Assembly (NCBI GenBank): GCA_045652425.1 | Contig: JAZRUG010000027.1 | Coordinates: forward strand, 31,000-94,999 | Reading direction: 5' to 3' | Origin: RGIG1995 sp045652425 | GTDB taxonomy: Bacteria > Bacillota > Clostridia > Oscillospirales > CAG-272 | DNA: 64,000 nucleotides | In this document: piece after piece, positions 33,648 through 43,879 of the stretch | Layout: every line of letters begins with the position of its first letter | How positions within the stretch are numbered: the stretch's first letter is position 1 | Translations under genes and position numbers: made by a program | Notes under the pieces: generated by a model | The model's input: only the letters and a program-made list of their open reading frames with translations | Databases searched by the model: none | What the model was told of the DNA's origin: nothing

Positions 33648-34148
33648 TCAGCCTACAGCAAATACTTTGTTTACGTCTCTGTTATATGTAACCTCTATCA
33701 CAACGCCCTCTGTGTTCGTTTTGAGCGTTGTAATAGGGTAGAGACTCTTAACACCTGCTACAACACCTTCTGCGTTTGGTGTGTAGATTTCAGCGCCGTC
33801 TTCTTCGGTTTCTCCGTATCTGCTTACCTCAACTTTCTCAAAGTCCGTTACGGTGTCGCTCAACAGTTTGACCGTCATTGTATGCACAAGGGGAGAAACG
33901 TCATTTAAAACTACCGTATTCCCCGAAGCTGTGCCTACAAATGCATTACAAGCACCGCCCGCCGATAGCAACGCTTCAAGCGCCGCATTGGTTGAAGCCA
34001 TAAACACCGCCAACGTCTGCGATAGTTGGCTTATTTGGCTTCCTTGCTTTGACTGCGTTTCACTTGACTTAGGAAGCGTTTCCCCAAGTCTATACTTTTG
34101 TTCAAGTTGAGCAGGGGTTCTTACCCCCTGCCTATCTTGTTTGCTCAT
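33648..34148 (-). CDS. Small tail-fibre-like virion protein
   Basis: A 166-residue protein. Its central VVLNDVSPLVHTMTVKLL and its end EGVVAGVKSLYPITTLKTN resemble parts of the large tail fibre at 44,697 (VVSLTDISPIEHTLRVK; GTVEGVTSLHPTTTLVPD), so it is a shortened paralogue of that fibre's receptor-side modules. N-terminus is Gln/Ser-rich. Probably a minor fibre or accessory tail protein, made with the lysis genes. Confidence 0.7.
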   Translation of the reverse strand: MSKQDRQGVRTPAQLEQKYRLGETLPKSSETQSKQGSQISQLSQTLAVFMASTNAALEALLSAGGACNAFVGTASGNTVVLNDVSPLVHTMTVKLLSDTVTDFEKVEVSRYGETEEDGAEIYTPNAEGVVAGVKSLYPITTLKTNTEGVVIEVTYNRDVNKVFAVG

Positions 34149-34158
34149 TCATATCACC

Positions 34159-37100
34159 TCAATCCCACGATATTGAACCGTCAGAAGAAACGTCAAAACC
34201 TAACTCTTTCAAGATAGTTTCCATTTCCTCACGGGAAATATCGTCTCTACTGTTCAAGTAATCTACAATCTCATAATTGTAAGTATCGTCTGCGTTGTAC
34301 TCGCTCTTGAAAAGGATAATCTTTTCTCCGTAGTCAGCATCGAGATTATTGATATATTCAACAACCTTTTCTTTTCTGCTACCGTTGATAGATTTTCCGT
34401 TTTCGTCTTTGTCTGCTTTGATATCGTACAATTCGCTTGAGTAGGTTTTATATGCATCGTAACCGCCGACAGCTCTCGCAACTTGATATTTTTCGGGAGA
34501 TTCATAAGCAAAATCGTACTCGGTTTTATTGCTCCAATATTCCTCAGCGCTTATACCAAGTCCACTTGTTACGTCTTCCTGTTTCTCAAGCTGTTTGTCG
34601 GTGATTTTCTCCCACTCGCCCTCTTTATTGAGCTTATAGTGTAGATTGCCTACCGTAGCATATCCACCGTTAATAGAAACGCTGTCAACGTTACTTAGGC
34701 TTTCCCTTGTCAAATCAACAATCTGCGACTGAACATCACGAACAGAAGAATATTTTTCTTCGTCTGAAAGATCGCTATTCTGTATTTCACGTTTCAGCGC
34801 ATACAGTTCGCCCAATTCAGCACTTACAGAGTTCATATATTTGCTCTTTAAAATATCCTCGTCTGTCGCTTTACTGCTCTTTGCATTGGTTGTCAATTTG
34901 TCTTTGGTATCGTAGAAATCGGAAACGTTCTGATTTTTCAATACGCCGTCGGTTGTAAACTTATCTTTTACCGGGGCAAGAATACCGCCGCCGTCGCTCT
35001 CAGGTGTAAGCATAGGTAAGAATATATCTCCAATACCGCCGCTATACTGATCGAGCAAATAATTAAGCCTATAAGGACTTAAATTCGTCTTTTCGCCAAG
35101 CCATTTACTAATGGCATCGGTGCTTTCGTCGTACTGTTCGGCATTGGGAAGGTCCTGAAGCCTTGTAGGTACTAAATCTCCACCGTACCAAGCCGTATTT
35201 GTATGAGCTTGAATAATAGGCGCAAATATGTTGTTTGTAAGCGGATTGTTTGGCGCAATGTTTTCGACCAACAATTCACCAAACCTTGACATATCTACTT
35301 CATCATCACCCGTTATAAGATTCTTCATCTGTTCAAAGGCGTTTTGGATTACCGCTACCTCTCTACCTTTTGGGATTCTAATAAATTTACCGTCTTGCGT
35401 TTTTCCAACGATATAATAGTTATCCTTTATGTAGTCTGAAAGCTCTTCGTATTCCTCGTCGTCTTCCCAGAACAAATGATTAAGAAGCAATACAGGAAGT
35501 CCCGCTACCGCATATTTAGCGCCAAGCTGAAGCATTCCCTTGAGTCCGTTTGCTTTTGCTTCTCTAATGTTTCTTACTTGCTGATTAAAGCCTTGTATAG
35601 AAGCATTAAGGAATGTAAAGCCGTTGCGGTTAGCAAACTTCGCTAAATCGCCACCTGCGGCAAAGTTTGTTGTTACTCTCGCCGCATCAAGCATAGCAAC
35701 CTCAATACTCGCACCTTTTTTACGACTTGCGATATATTCCGCAAGTCTCGGTATCTTCTCTATGAAGTTGTTTGCTTCGCTGATTTTTCTCGGCACAAAA
35801 CCAAGCACTTTTTTAATTCCTGTATCATCTTTTGAAAAGGCTTTTTTATTGCTGTCGAAGTAAGTAAGGTCCTCTCCGCCATGTTCTAAATACTCTTTAA
35901 GATACGTTCCTGCTTTTTTCGTGATTGCATTGTTTGACAACAAAATTAATGCTTCCGGGAAATTCATATACGTCTCTATAGGGTGTTGAGAGTTAACCAC
36001 AACACTTTGAGCATCTTTAATTGCGTTAGTTGCTGAAAAAACAGGGTTGTATTCCGTAAGAATACCTCTCTGTATTTTCATAGCGGTACTAAACGGCTTA
36101 ATTTCTTTCGCAAGGAAATCATTTTGCGGTTTCAAAGCATCGTACAAGTCTTCGGTAATCTCAAACTCTACTCGTTTACCATTTTCAAAAATAGTAAAGG
36201 TGGGGTTCATTCCGTTTTCGCCCTTTTTGAGCAATTCTTCGTGATTATCAAAGCTTTCGTTTATCTCGTCAACCGTTGCCGTCTTTTTGATACCGTCAGC
36301 GCCGAGAGTGTTTTTTAACTCAATGCCAAGACTATTTCTTGCTACCGCTTTATACGTCTGCTCTGTTCGCAATGCAAGAGTCTTCCACATATCCCCTATG
36401 GTACTGTTTCCGCCTGTCGCTCTCTTGATTGGTGCATTTACGCCCGTCTTTCTCGTATCAAGCGGAACGTTTATAGCTGCGCCCTCTTTATCAAGTCTGC
36501 GAATCGGAACGTAATGAGGATATATTGAAGCAAATCTATCGGCTGTTTCTTGCGACAGCACATCACCGTCAACCAACATTTTACGCAAGTGTTCAGTAAT
36601 GCCGTAAACTTCTTTCGCCCACCGCTTAAATTCCGGGTGCTTTTTCTCTGCTTTTGCTACCTTAGCTCTTGACATATCAGCCGTCATAGAATCCCCGAAT
36701 ACAGCCTTGTTATGAGCATTAAGAGAGTCTAAATATTCTCTTGCTTCACGAACAGTCTGCGCCGTTCTTTCGGTTGTCTTGTCGGTTATTTTCGTTGCGG
36801 CGATTGCTTGTATCTGTTTAAGCTTCAAATTGCCAAATTTGCCTTGCAAACTGTCAATCTTTTTCTTTGCGTTGCTTTCAATGCTCATTCTATCCACGTT
36901 AAGCGAATGATACATATAATCTTGGAACTCTTTATTAAGTCCCGATTTTTCTACCTCAGCCTTGACATCTAATAACGCTCTTACGCCGTCTGTTCCTTTT
37001 CCGATAAACCTCTGCGCCGCACCTTCAACACGGTGCAAATAATCAGCCTTTGCCATTAATTCACGATTACCCGTTTTTAATGACAAATCTTCAAACGGTG

Positions 37101-40100
37101 CTTGTTTATCGGAGAGTAACATTCTCGCTTGAGATAATGTGCGCCCCTTTGGTTTTGTTGCTTCGGGTTCGTTGGTAACGATTTCTGCAATTTTCGCTTC
37201 TTTTACAGGAGCTTCAACGTTTTCAGTTTTCGCCGTTTTCTTAACTTCCGTCTCTTTTATAGGAGCTTTAACCTTCCCCTTTGTAATCTCATTCATAAAG
37301 GCTTGTCGGTCAGCTTCGGCGGTCCTCATTACTTCGGATTCTTTGTATTTGCTTATCTCGGAAGTAATGAAATTGACTACCCCTTGTATCTCTTGATCTT
37401 CTAACTTATAACCCTCAACGTTGTCATAGTCGGTATTAGCAACCTCAACCATTCGCTCAAACTGTTCTGTCGGGTTAATGATATCTTCGGGGAAAAAGCT
37501 CGGATAAAGCTCGGTCAATTCCATATACAGAGAGTCTACAGGAGTACCCTCTTTGTTTACTCTTACCTTGCCCCAACAATTCTTTTTACGGTAGTTGTTG
37601 AAGTTTGGTATATCCCCTCTGATAGTTTGAGAAACACTTACTTTTGTTTTTCTAAGGTAATCCTTTACTTCGGCGGAAAGCTCGTCTTTGGTAGTCCACG
37701 TTCTTTCACCGAAATTATCTTTTACCTCTCTAAACAATGCCGCTTCGCTCGGAAACTCTGCTGTGCTATATCTCTGTATGATATCTTGCATAGCCTTCGT
37801 TTCTTTTGCATCAAGAGTAAGCATTTCCTTGAGAGTGTTTACAAGCTCTTTTTCTGCTTTAACATCAAGCCTTGTAGTGTCGGGTTGTTCGTAATATTCT
37901 GTATTACTTTCGGGCGGCGCTTCTACATCGTCAAGCGTTGCGAATAATTCACTCTGTAAAGCGTTTGCTTCTCCCTCTGTTATAGGTGCATAATCATTTG
38001 GTATTACACTTGTTTGTTCTTTTGTAATATCTTCTCTAACAGGACCAATGTCCTTTGATTGATATTTCACCTCATCACTTGAAACATTGTAATTACCGTA
38101 TTTTGTAGGAGCTTCGACTTTATCGCTTAAGGAATACGCCTTTTTATTTGCATCAAAAAAGACACCATCTGTTGATGATGTCTTTTTACTTTGTGCTACT
38201 TCATCTGATCGAGTTTCTTCAAAAGTTCGGCTTCCGTATTGCTCGTTTCCACGAGTTCCATCAGCTCCGTAGCTTTCTGCTCCGCTGCTTCCTCGCCATA
38301 TATTTTGTGTGTACTCACTATAATTGAGAGAACTCTTTTTACTGTACTCTCTTGCAAGTCTTTCTTGTCTAAGGAACGAATAATAAGTATTCGAGAACGA
38401 CCCTCTCTCATAAAGTTTCTCCTTTATAATTTCCATTTCTGTTTCGGTTTCAACCTGAAAACGAACAACTCTGTTTATTTGCGGATTTGTTTTTGTTCCT
38501 GTTACAAAAACAAATACATTATCCACACCAAGCGTAGTGTGCGGATTGTCATTGACTTCAATGATAGCTTCTCCATAGGTTGATTTTTTAAAGTTTGCAA
38601 GAGACCCTTTTTCGTGTATTTTAGAATACATATCATCAAGTTCATTTTTGGAGATAGCACCATTGGCTCTCGCCCACCCAAAATCATTATACTGCACTTG
38701 GGTATATTTGTCAATGGAATCCCCCGCTTTACTCAATGAATATCTTATGTCTAAGTCATTTTTCTCGTTTATCTCACCTTGATAAACCTTCTCAAACTCT
38801 CTCTTGACTTTTTCAAGCTCTCTTGCTTCTTTACTTCCGGCGGTAGCTACCTTGTACAGATATTTGATTTCGTCATAAACCTTTTGGAATACGTTTCTGT
38901 GTTCCGTTGAGAGTTTATTTATAAAATCGCTATCGGTAAAGAGATAATCACCAACCAAATCAGCCGTAAGCTCTGCATTGATATCAGCACCCTCAACACC
39001 CTTGTACAATTCCGTCAAGCTGTCGATTCTGCCTTGATAATCATTCTTTGTCTTTGCATACTCAACAAGAGTATTCTGTAATTCTGTGTAAAGCTCCGTT
39101 CCCTCAAGAACGTGCGTAACTTCATGTCCTACAACAGAATTTAAGTATTTTGCGGAATCTGTGTTAAGCGTGATACCGTCTTTTGTAACAAAGCCGTTTA
39201 CAGTTTTTCCGTCAACCGCAAATCCCGACTCTTTCAGCTTCGCATTGTTTGTAAAATCAAAAGAAACACCCTTATCAGCCGATATTTTTGCAATCATATC
39301 AACTAATTCGTGTGTTCTGTTTGAGTTATTCAATATTTTGCTGTTAATTGCCTTTTGGATAGTATCTTGATATTTTTTGTCATATTTTGACAAATCAGCT
39401 TCAAAATACTGTCCTCGTCTTGTCTGTTCGTTATAGCTTTCTGCAAGGCGGCTATTATTAACAAGACCAAACACTTCCTCGTTCAACTGCTTTCTAAGGC
39501 TGTCTCTCTTGGTTGTGTCCTCAAGGTTCATAGCCTTAAGCTCTGCAAGGCGGTCATTCTGTATATCGTTTCTGTCGCCGTTCTTCATCTTGCGGAGTTC
39601 GTCAAGCTCTTGCTTTAAGGCATCTTCGCTGTCTACTGTGTCCTTGTATGATTTATAGGTATCTCCACCTAAAATACTTTCAATGGTATCTGTAGTGATA
39701 TAGCCCTTGTCTAAATCTCGAAGAACATCATCATAGATTTTCGCCTTTGCTTTTTTAGTGAGTTTGCCGTTTTCCTCTGCTTCTGTTACTCGGTCCTCGT
39801 AAACTTTATCGACTACCTTTTGCTCGTTCTCGGTCAACTCTGTAACATAGTCAATACCCGCCTTGTTCGACTTAACGGCTTGAACACCGCTACCAAAGCC
39901 ACCAAGAACAGCACCGCCGATAAACGACTCAAGAGCTTCTTCGGAAGAAAACAACTCCGACAATTCCTTATCCTTTGCATAGGTCATTTTCTGCCCGATT
40001 GCGCCCATAGCACCGGAAAGCACTTCTTCAGCACCTTCACCCGCCATATCTATACCGAGTTTTGCAAGAGTTCTAACAACTTTGTTTGAAATTCCTCTTG

Positions 40101-40986
40101 ATATTTGTTTGGTTAAGGCATCATCTAAAGTCTTACCACCGAAGCTAATACCGCCCGATATTTTTTCGGTCAATATTTCAGCCCCGGAAGAGATAGCAGC
40201 ACTCAAACTTGCTTCTTCGATTGTTGCGCCCTCATTCAAAGCACCCTCAAGCTCTCCGCCGTAGCTTGTGATACCCGTTGTAACAAACCAAGGAACGCCC
40301 ACCGCTTGTAAGCCTACAGTACCCAACAACTGACCGCCCGACTGCATAAGAGAATCTGTCTTTTCTCCAAGAACAGAATCTTCGTCTGCATCAATACCCG
40401 TAACAGTTTTAAGCGGATTTGAAATGATTGCTTTTGCAACCTTTTCTTCGTCGTACAAATCTTTAGCGACAAATTCTTTCATTGACTTTGCCGCCGTTAT
40501 ATTTGCATTATCTACCCACTTCTTTGTTTTTGGATCAAGTGAGCTATAAGCAGGGTTGCTATACTTGCTATTCTTTGCGATAAGAGAACCGAGACCGACA
40601 GCCGTATCAGCAACCTTTTCACCCATTCCGATAATGCCTGTTCCTATATTTTCGCTAACGTCTGCAACTGTGCCGAGTATAGTTTTGGTTACATCACCAA
40701 AATCATAACCATCTTCAAAAGCGCCCTTTTGAAACCAAGAGCGCTTTTTTTCTTCTTTATCTTTTTTGGTGGTTATAGGAGCTTCGTATGTTGTCTTTCT
40801 TGTTGTTACTACAGGGGCAATATCCCTTTCGGCTTCTTCCGCCAAACGTTCAGACCTTAACTCAGAGTATTTTTTGTCAAAGCTTGTGGTTGAAGATTGT
40901 GTTTTCTTTTTTTCTGCACTTTTCTTTACACTTTCTTCTAACTGCCTTTTTCTTCGCAATTCTGCGTACTTATAACTAAAACTCAT
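34159..40986 (-). CDS. Giant phage polyvalent protein with zincin and LPD38-like regions
   Basis: 2,275 residues, by far the largest gene here. The N-terminus has two related charged repeats (SYKYAELRRKRQLEE, SFDKKYSELRSERLAEE). A GHEVTHVLEG zincin motif lies at about residues 621-625 (two His and Glu intact). A LPD38-type module is recognisable in the last third (TEYNPVFSATNAIKDAQSV near 1,660; FLNASIQGFNQQVRNI near 1,790). The rest is coiled-coil or low-similarity. Phage polyvalent proteins are injected with DNA and carry effector domains; the metallopeptidase would be such an effector. No frame break over 6.8 kb, so it is under selection. Individual domain borders are approximate. Confidence 0.8.
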   Translation of the reverse strand: MSFSYKYAELRRKRQLEESVKKSAEKKKTQSSTTSFDKKYSELRSERLAEEAERDIAPVVTTRKTTYEAPITTKKDKEEKKRSWFQKGAFEDGYDFGDVTKTILGTVADVSENIGTGIIGMGEKVADTAVGLGSLIAKNSKYSNPAYSSLDPKTKKWVDNANITAAKSMKEFVAKDLYDEEKVAKAIISNPLKTVTGIDADEDSVLGEKTDSLMQSGGQLLGTVGLQAVGVPWFVTTGITSYGGELEGALNEGATIEEASLSAAISSGAEILTEKISGGISFGGKTLDDALTKQISRGISNKVVRTLAKLGIDMAGEGAEEVLSGAMGAIGQKMTYAKDKELSELFSSEEALESFIGGAVLGGFGSGVQAVKSNKAGIDYVTELTENEQKVVDKVYEDRVTEAEENGKLTKKAKAKIYDDVLRDLDKGYITTDTIESILGGDTYKSYKDTVDSEDALKQELDELRKMKNGDRNDIQNDRLAELKAMNLEDTTKRDSLRKQLNEEVFGLVNNSRLAESYNEQTRRGQYFEADLSKYDKKYQDTIQKAINSKILNNSNRTHELVDMIAKISADKGVSFDFTNNAKLKESGFAVDGKTVNGFVTKDGITLNTDSAKYLNSVVGHEVTHVLEGTELYTELQNTLVEYAKTKNDYQGRIDSLTELYKGVEGADINAELTADLVGDYLFTDSDFINKLSTEHRNVFQKVYDEIKYLYKVATAGSKEARELEKVKREFEKVYQGEINEKNDLDIRYSLSKAGDSIDKYTQVQYNDFGWARANGAISKNELDDMYSKIHEKGSLANFKKSTYGEAIIEVNDNPHTTLGVDNVFVFVTGTKTNPQINRVVRFQVETETEMEIIKEKLYERGSFSNTYYSFLRQERLAREYSKKSSLNYSEYTQNIWRGSSGAESYGADGTRGNEQYGSRTFEETRSDEVAQSKKTSSTDGVFFDANKKAYSLSDKVEAPTKYGNYNVSSDEVKYQSKDIGPVREDITKEQTSVIPNDYAPITEGEANALQSELFATLDDVEAPPESNTEYYEQPDTTRLDVKAEKELVNTLKEMLTLDAKETKAMQDIIQRYSTAEFPSEAALFREVKDNFGERTWTTKDELSAEVKDYLRKTKVSVSQTIRGDIPNFNNYRKKNCWGKVRVNKEGTPVDSLYMELTELYPSFFPEDIINPTEQFERMVEVANTDYDNVEGYKLEDQEIQGVVNFITSEISKYKESEVMRTAEADRQAFMNEITKGKVKAPIKETEVKKTAKTENVEAPVKEAKIAEIVTNEPEATKPKGRTLSQARMLLSDKQAPFEDLSLKTGNRELMAKADYLHRVEGAAQRFIGKGTDGVRALLDVKAEVEKSGLNKEFQDYMYHSLNVDRMSIESNAKKKIDSLQGKFGNLKLKQIQAIAATKITDKTTERTAQTVREAREYLDSLNAHNKAVFGDSMTADMSRAKVAKAEKKHPEFKRWAKEVYGITEHLRKMLVDGDVLSQETADRFASIYPHYVPIRRLDKEGAAINVPLDTRKTGVNAPIKRATGGNSTIGDMWKTLALRTEQTYKAVARNSLGIELKNTLGADGIKKTATVDEINESFDNHEELLKKGENGMNPTFTIFENGKRVEFEITEDLYDALKPQNDFLAKEIKPFSTAMKIQRGILTEYNPVFSATNAIKDAQSVVVNSQHPIETYMNFPEALILLSNNAITKKAGTYLKEYLEHGGEDLTYFDSNKKAFSKDDTGIKKVLGFVPRKISEANNFIEKIPRLAEYIASRKKGASIEVAMLDAARVTTNFAAGGDLAKFANRNGFTFLNASIQGFNQQVRNIREAKANGLKGMLQLGAKYAVAGLPVLLLNHLFWEDDEEYEELSDYIKDNYYIVGKTQDGKFIRIPKGREVAVIQNAFEQMKNLITGDDEVDMSRFGELLVENIAPNNPLTNNIFAPIIQAHTNTAWYGGDLVPTRLQDLPNAEQYDESTDAISKWLGEKTNLSPYRLNYLLDQYSGGIGDIFLPMLTPESDGGGILAPVKDKFTTDGVLKNQNVSDFYDTKDKLTTNAKSSKATDEDILKSKYMNSVSAELGELYALKREIQNSDLSDEEKYSSVRDVQSQIVDLTRESLSNVDSVSINGGYATVGNLHYKLNKEGEWEKITDKQLEKQEDVTSGLGISAEEYWSNKTEYDFAYESPEKYQVARAVGGYDAYKTYSSELYDIKADKDENGKSINGSRKEKVVEYINNLDADYGEKIILFKSEYNADDTYNYEIVDYLNSRDDISREEMETILKELGFDVSSDGSISWD

Positions 40987-41007
40987 ATCTTTCTACTCCT
41001 ATAAGTT

Positions 41008-42159
41008 TTATTTGTGCATATACAGATTTAATGTTGATGATGTCGGCAAGTTTACTGTTTTCTTGTAATGGAATTGTCCGTTTTGGATATATTCTTTTAC
41101 AACACCTTGTCTAACGAGAGAGTCTAATTTTGAGGCGCTGATTGGTCCGTAACCCAAATTTATAACACTCTGCATATTTACCTTTGTTGCCTTATCAGCT
41201 TTCAAGTTACTTGAAGGAGTCGAATTTTTATTAATTCCGCTTGTCGATGTCTTTTTGCCCGAAGAAGAGGAAGATTTAGTAATTTTAGTTGTACCGCCTG
41301 AATGAGTTGCGTTAAACTGTCGCTTCTCTTCTTCAAGTTGTGCTTTCTGCAATTCCAAACGCTGAATTTCTGCCGCATTTTCTGCCGCATCTTTAGCCTT
41401 GAGTCTTGCAATCTCTTCGTTAAACTGTCTAATGCCTTCTTCATATTCCTTAACTTGCAAATTGTAGTTTTGCTCGTACTGTCTAATCTGTTCCTTAAAC
41501 GCATTTTCTGTATTGATCTGCTGTAATACATCTTGCCAACGCCCATAGTACATATTATCGACTTCGAGCTTTTTATTAGACTGCTCAATAAGGAGATTAT
41601 TTTTATACTGAAAGCCTTGTAAGCCTAACTCTAACTCTGTTTGAAGAGTCTGATAAGCTATCTCCGCTAATTTGCTATTGTTCTGCAAACGAGCATCTTT
41701 CATAGCATTGTCATAGTTAAGCACAGCACGGTTATATACCTCTCTCGCCGTCGCTACTCGGTTCTGATACGTGTTGTACCTGCTAACTTGCGAACTCTCG
41801 CTATATCCGGTGTTTGCAAGTCCTTGTGCGGCAATCTGTTCAGCATTTGCCCCATACTGATTACTCTGTTTCTGCCAATCGGCATAAGCGCCCGACTGTT
41901 CTTTTATGTAATCACTATGAGCTTGGTCTTTCTGCTGTTCTATCTTCTCAATAGCGAAATCTGTTTGGGCCTGCTGATTTTGTTTTTGGGTTTCTCCCCA
42001 ATTCTTTGCAGCATTAATTTGAGCTTGATAATATTTATCTGCCTCATTAATCATACCGCCGTAGGTTTGTTCTACTTGGTTTAATGCCGCTTTTTTATCC
42101 GCTTCTACTTCTGTAAAGCGTTTATCGTTATAGTTTATATCATAATTTGGTGTTGCCAT
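41008..42159 (-). CDS. Internal virion protein with long coiled coil
   Basis: A 383-residue protein that is almost wholly Ala/Gln/Glu/Lys helical up to about residue 285 (YYQAQINAAKNWGETQKQN, QEYNTYQNR-type turns), then a Ser/Thr/Lys-rich linker and a short C-terminal domain. No tape-measure or tube protein exists nearby. Its place between the nozzle-like protein and the giant polyvalent protein is that of ejection proteins of short-tailed phages. Function inferred from position and shape. Confidence 0.65.
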   Translation of the reverse strand: MATPNYDINYNDKRFTEVEADKKAALNQVEQTYGGMINEADKYYQAQINAAKNWGETQKQNQQAQTDFAIEKIEQQKDQAHSDYIKEQSGAYADWQKQSNQYGANAEQIAAQGLANTGYSESSQVSRYNTYQNRVATAREVYNRAVLNYDNAMKDARLQNNSKLAEIAYQTLQTELELGLQGFQYKNNLLIEQSNKKLEVDNMYYGRWQDVLQQINTENAFKEQIRQYEQNYNLQVKEYEEGIRQFNEEIARLKAKDAAENAAEIQRLELQKAQLEEEKRQFNATHSGGTTKITKSSSSSGKKTSTSGINKNSTPSSNLKADKATKVNMQSVINLGYGPISASKLDSLVRQGVVKEYIQNGQFHYKKTVNLPTSSTLNLYMHK

Positions 42160-42169
42160 TTATCTCCCC

Positions 42170-43879
42170 CTACCGCTTAATGTAGCCGCCTATGAAAGCT
42201 TCAAGCGTTGCGGTTTCCAAACTAAAGCGAGTATTTGAATAGAATTTAAGCTGAATATCTTTGAATTTCTTGCGCTTTATTCTGCTTACAAAAAAGTCTG
42301 TGATATTCTTGTATGTTCCTATATGCTCAAAGTCTGTATCTTCGAGCTTGGCATATACGGAAATATCCCCTTTTGCTTCTACAACACAACCTCGCTTGTT
42401 TGTTGTCTTTAGCTTCTGCGGAGCATCAAATTTATCTTTTGCCGTTACCCAATAGCTTTCTATATCGCAATCATTGTCAGTCATTGAGTAAACGCCGTCT
42501 TCTGTACCCAAATACAAAATACCGTTGTGTACTCTCGTACAGATTATCTTTTTCTCTAACTGCCAATAAAACCACTCGTATTCTATGTGATTTTCGTTTG
42601 TGAAAACTGCTCGGCTGTCGGCAAGGTAAACCTTATCACCAACGAAAACTAACAAATAGCCTTCCCACTCTTCAAGCAACATTTCCGTATAGTTTTTATC
42701 CGCAATTAATTTGCGGTCTACTAACGTGCTTCTGTGTGCTATAGCTTGTTCTGATGTTACGTCGCCGCTTATACCTTCCATTCCTCTATCACTAAAGAAA
42801 ACAATATCGTCGTTAAAGTTGATTGCTTTACCTATGCAACCCGTAGTAATACTTGAGTGTGTGCTTGGATATATTTTGCCGTAATCGCCGTCAAGTGTCG
42901 GCGTATGATAAAACACCGTTGTGTTTGCTTGTGAAGGCTCTCTGAACACCCATAAAGCGTTGTTACCTGCTACCAACCCTTTTACTGCTGCCGTGTCTAA
43001 TCCTTCGTTGTAGTAATCCAAATCGCTACAATACGAGGGATCATTCAAGCTACAATGCCAAACAACATTCGGGAAGTTTTTATTCCCACTAAAAAACACC
43101 CTATTATCAAATACTTGTAATAAGGTGCAATCCTTTATTCTGTCGGAATATTTGTCTATTGTTTTTTTGAACTCGATAACAACATTGTCTTGACCGTCTG
43201 TTAAGGGCGCATCTGGGGGAGATATATTTAACTCTCCACCAACAAAAGTAACTGTGCCTTTTTTACAATCAACCTGAACCTCATCTACCCAGTCTATTCC
43301 GTTTACTGTTATTTCGACAAAGCTGTTCTCGTCAATGTTTTGTGCATCAAGGTGATAAACTCTACTTTTACCGTCGCCGAGAAATGAATTTTTCCTATAT
43401 GGAGAAAGCAAGTTTACATCTTCGTGTATCTTACCGCCCCCGCTTGGTTTCCTTGCTATAGACGTTGTAGGAATATAACCGACTACATCTTTTATTGTCT
43501 GTCCGTCATACTGCAAATAGTGTTTGCCGTCTTTGAAATACCAAGTATTATTGTAAACAAATGCGTTGCTCTTAGCTTCGTTTAGTCCACTATAAAGCTC
43601 CGTCTTTGTTTCCCCGACAATCTTGTAAAGCTTCGTTCCGCTATGTACAAGGCACATATCGGTTGTACCTGCTTTGTAGAAGAAAACACCGTAAACAACA
43701 TCGTCAAAAGAATTTTTCAATTCCATTCCCGGTCTTGTTCTTATGCTCTCGGTTTCTTTATAGTCTTTCCAAACGTTCAAGCTGTCGGGACTTCTTACTA
43801 TGTTGATTTCCTCGCCCCGAAAATCAACACCACGAAAGCCGCCGTATATTCTTGTAATTCTGTCGCCTGTGTTTGCCAT
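42170..43879 (-). CDS. Tail hub/nozzle-like beta-propeller protein
   Basis: A 569-residue beta-rich protein. N-terminus GGFRGVDFRGEEINIVRSPDSLNVWKDY is of the kind seen at the start of phage stabilisation/tail-nozzle proteins (P22 gp10 or T7 gp12-like). Repeated short strands with Trp/Tyr and Asp-Gly turns (YKIVGE, WYFKDGKHYLQYDG, WVFREPSQAN, VYLADSRAV, YLGTEDGVYSM) suggest a propeller. Its start overlaps the stop codon of the connector gene by one base. It should close the tail below the connector. Confidence 0.75.
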   Translation of the reverse strand: MANTGDRITRIYGGFRGVDFRGEEINIVRSPDSLNVWKDYKETESIRTRPGMELKNSFDDVVYGVFFYKAGTTDMCLVHSGTKLYKIVGETKTELYSGLNEAKSNAFVYNNTWYFKDGKHYLQYDGQTIKDVVGYIPTTSIARKPSGGGKIHEDVNLLSPYRKNSFLGDGKSRVYHLDAQNIDENSFVEITVNGIDWVDEVQVDCKKGTVTFVGGELNISPPDAPLTDGQDNVVIEFKKTIDKYSDRIKDCTLLQVFDNRVFFSGNKNFPNVVWHCSLNDPSYCSDLDYYNEGLDTAAVKGLVAGNNALWVFREPSQANTTVFYHTPTLDGDYGKIYPSTHSSITTGCIGKAINFNDDIVFFSDRGMEGISGDVTSEQAIAHRSTLVDRKLIADKNYTEMLLEEWEGYLLVFVGDKVYLADSRAVFTNENHIEYEWFYWQLEKKIICTRVHNGILYLGTEDGVYSMTDNDCDIESYWVTAKDKFDAPQKLKTTNKRGCVVEAKGDISVYAKLEDTDFEHIGTYKNITDFFVSRIKRKKFKDIQLKFYSNTRFSLETATLEAFIGGYIKR

